This document shows, one piece after another, positions 61,078 to 64,000 of a stretch of 64,000 nt of DNA. The notes beneath the pieces are model-generated. The model searched no databases. It was not told the origin of the DNA and was given only the letters and a program-made list of their open reading frames with translations. The position numbers were made by a program, and so were the translations under genes. Source of the DNA: Streptomyces cyaneochromogenes (lineage in GTDB: Bacteria; Actinomycetota; Actinomycetes; Streptomycetales; Streptomycetaceae); NCBI RefSeq assembly GCF_003963535.1, contig NZ_CP034539.1, positions 5,518,001-5,582,000 on the forward strand. The letters are read 5' to 3'. Every line of letters begins with the position of its first letter. Within the stretch, counting starts at the first letter, position 1.

Positions 61078-62688
61078 TCACGTCGTCATGTCCCGCCGCC
61101 GCAACCCCGCCAACCCGGCGGCCACCAACCCCGCCGCCAGCGCCGGCAACACCAGCACCGGCCCCCACTCCATCCCCCCACCCGGCAACTTCGGCAGATG
61201 CCCGAACGGCGACAGATCCAGCACCACCTGGGGCACGTCGAGCGCAGGGCCCACCCAGCCGAGCAGCAGCACCGCCCCGGCCACCCCCCACGCCCCCACC
61301 GCGGCCCGCGGCAGCACCCCGTACAGCAGCACCGCCAGCCCCCCGACGACCCACACCGCCGGGAGCTGGACCAGGCAGGCGCCCAGGATCGGGCCGACCT
61401 CCTTGCCGTAGCCGACGGCGAAGCCCAGGCCGGCGAGGAGCATGATCAGGCCGGCGCCGGCGAAGGCGATCACCAGATGGCCGCAGGCCCACCGCAGGCG
61501 GCTCACCGCGCCCGCCAGGATCGGCTCGGCCCGCATCGAGGTCTCCTCGCCGTGCAGCCGCAGGACCGAACCCACCACGTACAGCGCGGCGATCAGGCCC
61601 AGCATGCCGACCATCGACGCCAGGAACGCGTCCGTCAGCCCCGCCTGGCCGCCCATGCGTTCGAAGATCTCCCGCGCGTTGGCGTTGTCGCCGACCAGGT
61701 CGGCCACCCCGTCGGTCAGCCCGCCATAGACGACCCCGGCGAGGAAGAAGCCGATGCTCCAGCCGAGCACGCTGCCCCGCTGCAGCCGCCAGGCGAGCGC
61801 GCCCGCCGTGCCGAGGCGGCCGAGGGCGGGCCCCGGCCGGGTGGGCAGGAAGCTCATCCCCACGTCCCGCCGCCCGGCGAGTCCGTACGCCACCACGCCC
61901 TGCAGCAGTGCCGCCGCCGCGAACAGCAGCAGCACCCACCAGCGTTCGTCCGCGAAGGACCGCAGGTTCTCCAGCCAGCCCAGCGGCGACACCCACGTCA
62001 GCGCCGACGAACCGTCGTCCGACGCCGAGTCGCCCGCCGCCCGCAGCACGAACGCGGCGCCCAGCAGCCCCGCCGTCAGGCCTCGCGCCAGCCGGGCGCT
62101 CTCCGTGAACTGGGCGACGATCGCCGCCAGCGTGGCGAACACCATGCCGACCCCGGCGAGGCCCAGCCCGAAGGCCAGCGCACCGGAGGCGCCCTGTCCG
62201 GCCAGTCCGGCCGTCACCAGCAGGGCCAGCACGGCGTTCGCGACGGCGGCCGTCAGCAGCGCGGCCGTCAGCGAGGCCCGGCGACCCACCATCCCGGACG
62301 CCACCAGCTCGTGGCGGCCGCTCTCCTCCTCGTCCCGGGTGTGCCGGATGACGAGGAGCAGGCTGACCACGGCCGCGAGGGCGCCCGCGTAGACGCCGAC
62401 CCGCCAGGCCGTCAGGGCGCCGACCGAGTCGTCGAAGACGGGGCCGATCAGCGCGCGGAAGGAGGCGTTGCCCGCCGTGTCCTTCAGCAGCTCGGCGCGG
62501 TCGGCGGGGGAGTCGTACAGGTTCTCCAGGGTGTTCGGCATGGAGAGGATCATGAGCGCGTTCACGCCCACCCAGACCGGGATCATCAGCCGGTCGCGGC
62601 GCAGCGCGAAGCGCAACAGCGTTCCGGTGCCCGCCAGTTGGCGCGAGCCTGCCGGACGTACGTCGAAGGCGGTGGCGGCGGCGGTCAT
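61078..62688 (-). CDS. ABC-2 type exporter permease, polyketide/antibiotic export family
   Basis: 536 aa with about twelve membrane helices arranged as two six-helix halves ('LRFALRRDRLMIPVWVGVNALMILSMPNTLENLYDSPADRAELL' at the start). The large extracytoplasmic loops and length fit the TetR/MarR-linked antibiotic exporter permease family of Actinobacteria. Overlaps the ATPase gene by 4 bp (ATGA), so the pair forms one transporter. Confidence 0.88.
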   Translation of the reverse strand: MTAAATAFDVRPAGSRQLAGTGTLLRFALRRDRLMIPVWVGVNALMILSMPNTLENLYDSPADRAELLKDTAGNASFRALIGPVFDDSVGALTAWRVGVYAGALAAVVSLLLVIRHTRDEEESGRHELVASGMVGRRASLTAALLTAAVANAVLALLVTAGLAGQGASGALAFGLGLAGVGMVFATLAAIVAQFTESARLARGLTAGLLGAAFVLRAAGDSASDDGSSALTWVSPLGWLENLRSFADERWWVLLLFAAAALLQGVVAYGLAGRRDVGMSFLPTRPGPALGRLGTAGALAWRLQRGSVLGWSIGFFLAGVVYGGLTDGVADLVGDNANAREIFERMGGQAGLTDAFLASMVGMLGLIAALYVVGSVLRLHGEETSMRAEPILAGAVSRLRWACGHLVIAFAGAGLIMLLAGLGFAVGYGKEVGPILGACLVQLPAVWVVGGLAVLLYGVLPRAAVGAWGVAGAVLLLGWVGPALDVPQVVLDLSPFGHLPKLPGGGMEWGPVLVLPALAAGLVAAGLAGLRRRDMTT

Positions 62689-63620
62689 CGTGCGGCCACC
62701 TGTTCCGGCCCGTCGTCCTGGTAGTGCCGCAGGAACAGTTCCTCCAGCGTCGGCGGCGTCGACGTCAGGGAGCGCACACCGGACTCGCTCAGCGAGCGCA
62801 GTACGGCGTCCAGCTTGTCGGTGTCGACCTGGAGGCGGACGCGACGGCCCTGGCCCCTCTCCACCGGCTGAACGGCGAGGTCGTGGACGCCCGGCAGACG
62901 GGACAGCCCGTTGGGCGCGCCCGCCAGCTCGGCCGTGACGCTCGTCCGGGTCAGATGGCGCAGGTCGGCGAGCGAACCGGACTCGACCGTACGGCCCTTG
63001 CGGATGATGCTGACCCGGTCGCAGAGCTCCTCGACCTCGCTGAGGATGTGCGAGGAGAGCAGGACCGTACGGCCCCTGTCCCGCTCCTCCTCCACGCAGC
63101 GCTGGAAGACCTCCTCCATGAGCGGGTCCAGGCCGGAGGTCGGCTCGTCGAGGATCAGCAGGTCCACGTCCGAGGCGAACGCGGCGACCAGGGCGACCTT
63201 CTGCCGGTTGCCCTTGGAGTACGTGCGGCCCTTCTTGGTCGGGTCCAGCTCGAACCGGTCGATCAGCTCGGCGCGGCGGTGGGTGTCGAGGCCTCCGCGG
63301 AGGCGGCCGTAGAGGTCGATGACCTCGCCGCCGGACAGGTTCCGCCACAGCGTCACGTCCCCCGGCACGTAGGCGATCCGGCGGTGCACCTCCACCGCGT
63401 CCGTCCAGGGGTCGCGGCCGAGTACCTGCGCGCCGCCCGAGTCGGCGCGCAGCAGGCCGAGCAGGACGCGGATGGTGGTGGACTTGCCGGAGCCGTTGGG
63501 GCCGAGGAAGCCGTGGACCTCGCCGGCCTCGACGTCCAGGTCGAGCCCGTCGAGCGCGTGCGTCCTGCCGAACGACTTGTGCAGTCCGGATACCTCAATG
63601 GCGGGGTTGGCCTTCGTCAT
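62685..63620 (-). CDS. ABC transporter ATP-binding protein
   Basis: 311 aa. Walker A 'GPNGSGKSTTIRVLLGLL', signature variant 'YSKGNRQKVALVAAFASD', Walker B 'LLILDEPTSGLDPLMEE' and H-loop 'LLSSHILSEVEELCD'. The ~80-residue C-terminal domain is as in drug-export ATPases (DrrA type). It is divergent from the MarR-like regulator at 63694, which probably controls it. Confidence 0.94.
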   Translation of the reverse strand: MTKANPAIEVSGLHKSFGRTHALDGLDLDVEAGEVHGFLGPNGSGKSTTIRVLLGLLRADSGGAQVLGRDPWTDAVEVHRRIAYVPGDVTLWRNLSGGEVIDLYGRLRGGLDTHRRAELIDRFELDPTKKGRTYSKGNRQKVALVAAFASDVDLLILDEPTSGLDPLMEEVFQRCVEEERDRGRTVLLSSHILSEVEELCDRVSIIRKGRTVESGSLADLRHLTRTSVTAELAGAPNGLSRLPGVHDLAVQPVERGQGRRVRLQVDTDKLDAVLRSLSESGVRSLTSTPPTLEELFLRHYQDDGPEQVAAR

Positions 63621-63693
63621 GCTTCAGAACGTACGCTTCTTTCAGAAATTTGTGAAGTTAAGGAAGCGTATAAAGCCCCGATAGGATGGCGCC
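63621..63693. promoter_or_regulatory. Divergent promoter with nested palindromes (probable MarR-like operator)
   Basis: The near-palindrome TTCAGAAATTTGTGAA (63641-63656) is nested inside perfect 8-bp arms TACGCTTC (63632-63639) and GAAGCGTA (63663-63670). The patch is much more AT-rich than its surroundings and separates exporter and regulator starts. Confidence 0.75.
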
Positions 63694-64000
63694 ATGACGG
63701 AAACAGCTGGTGACGGGCGGGACGCGGAGTCCGTGTCGAAGTTCGTGGAGTCCTTCGCGGCCCAGCTCGTCGAGGCCGGGATGCAGCGCATGGCCGCCCG
63801 GGTCTTCGCGGCACTCCTCGCCTCCGACAAGGGCGTGCTGACCTCCGCCGAGCTGGGCGAACAGCTGCAGATCAGCCCCGCGGCGGTCTCCGGCGCGGTG
63901 CGCTACCTGGCCCAGACGCACATGGTCTCCCGCGAACGGGAGCCCGGCTCACGCCGCGAGCGCTACCGGGTGCACGGTGACCAGTGGTACGAGGCCCTGA
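63694..64000 (+). CDS. MarR/GbsR-type transcriptional regulator, 3' end cut by window edge
   Basis: 102 residues present, no stop before the edge. Winged helix: 'QRMAARVFAALLASDKGVLTSAELGEQLQISPAAVSGAVRYLAQTHMVSREREPGSRRERYRV'. The recognition helix 'SPAAVSGAVRYLAQ' resembles GbsR-like members of the MarR superfamily. It is divergent from the ABC exporter pair, whose promoter holds a nested palindrome. Confidence 0.9.
   Translation, partial: MTETAGDGRDAESVSKFVESFAAQLVEAGMQRMAARVFAALLASDKGVLTSAELGEQLQISPAAVSGAVRYLAQTHMVSREREPGSRRERYRVHGDQWYEAL

Overview
The window looks like a chromosomal segment of a Streptomyces species. It is uniformly very GC-rich, uses many GTG starts, has long GC-rich intergenic hairpins, and carries the actinobacterial dnaK-grpE-dnaJ-hspR operon with HspR (HAIR) operators. 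The order dnaK operon, clpB, pyrE/fba, kynA/kynU and a CYP107-type P450 matches, from memory, the S. coelicolor region around SCO3671 down to SCO3636. No rRNA, tRNA, CRISPR array, integrase or transposase was seen.

Region by region. 1-6755: a truncated Fe-S oxidoreductase, a MraY/WecA-like membrane glycosyltransferase with altered catalytic motifs, then the heat-shock operon. 6847-11885: accessory genes, namely a secreted PA14/fibronectin-III protein, two tiny ORFs, intergenic repeats, two LuxR-type regulators and an unknown protein. 11995-22621: a class V lanthipeptide cluster. It has a divergent ABC exporter, a 72-aa precursor, and an operon of eight genes joined by 4-bp stop/start overlaps: HFCD cysteine decarboxylase, kinase-like protein, kinase, HopA1-like lyase, methyltransferase, two M16 peptidase subunits and an F420-dependent reductase. 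This gene set, a predicted 38-residue core starting with Phe, and its TIENKC end point to lexapeptide or a close relative.

22867-27394: an orphan sugar-binding lipoprotein and a conserved triad (transglutaminase-like, alpha-E, circularly permuted ATP-grasp). 27834-31542: three paralogous LuxR regulators beside a small exported peptide and a Rieske-like protein in which both cluster-ligand His are Arg. I know no description of this locus and consider it the best candidate for a new system. 31718-35513: a PPOX flavoprotein, clpB (with HAIR) and a YbjN protein. 35523-50257: mostly housekeeping genes (aminotransferase, spermidine synthase-like protein, aldose epimerase, pyrE, fbaA, MFS exporter, kynurenine pathway).

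50279-64000: a TetR gene, a probable kynurenine formamidase, and a DUF1023 hydrolase/acyltransferase/histidine-kinase/response-regulator operon followed by a second kinase/regulator pair. Both of these units are preceded by a nearly identical 19-bp motif. Then come a VOC protein, the P450, a small membrane protein, an ABC-2 exporter pair and a divergent MarR-like regulator cut by the window edge. A dispersed intergenic repeat (core GCCCGTCCGGCGTTTGAGGA) recurs at four sites, and at one of them it supplies the end of a gene.
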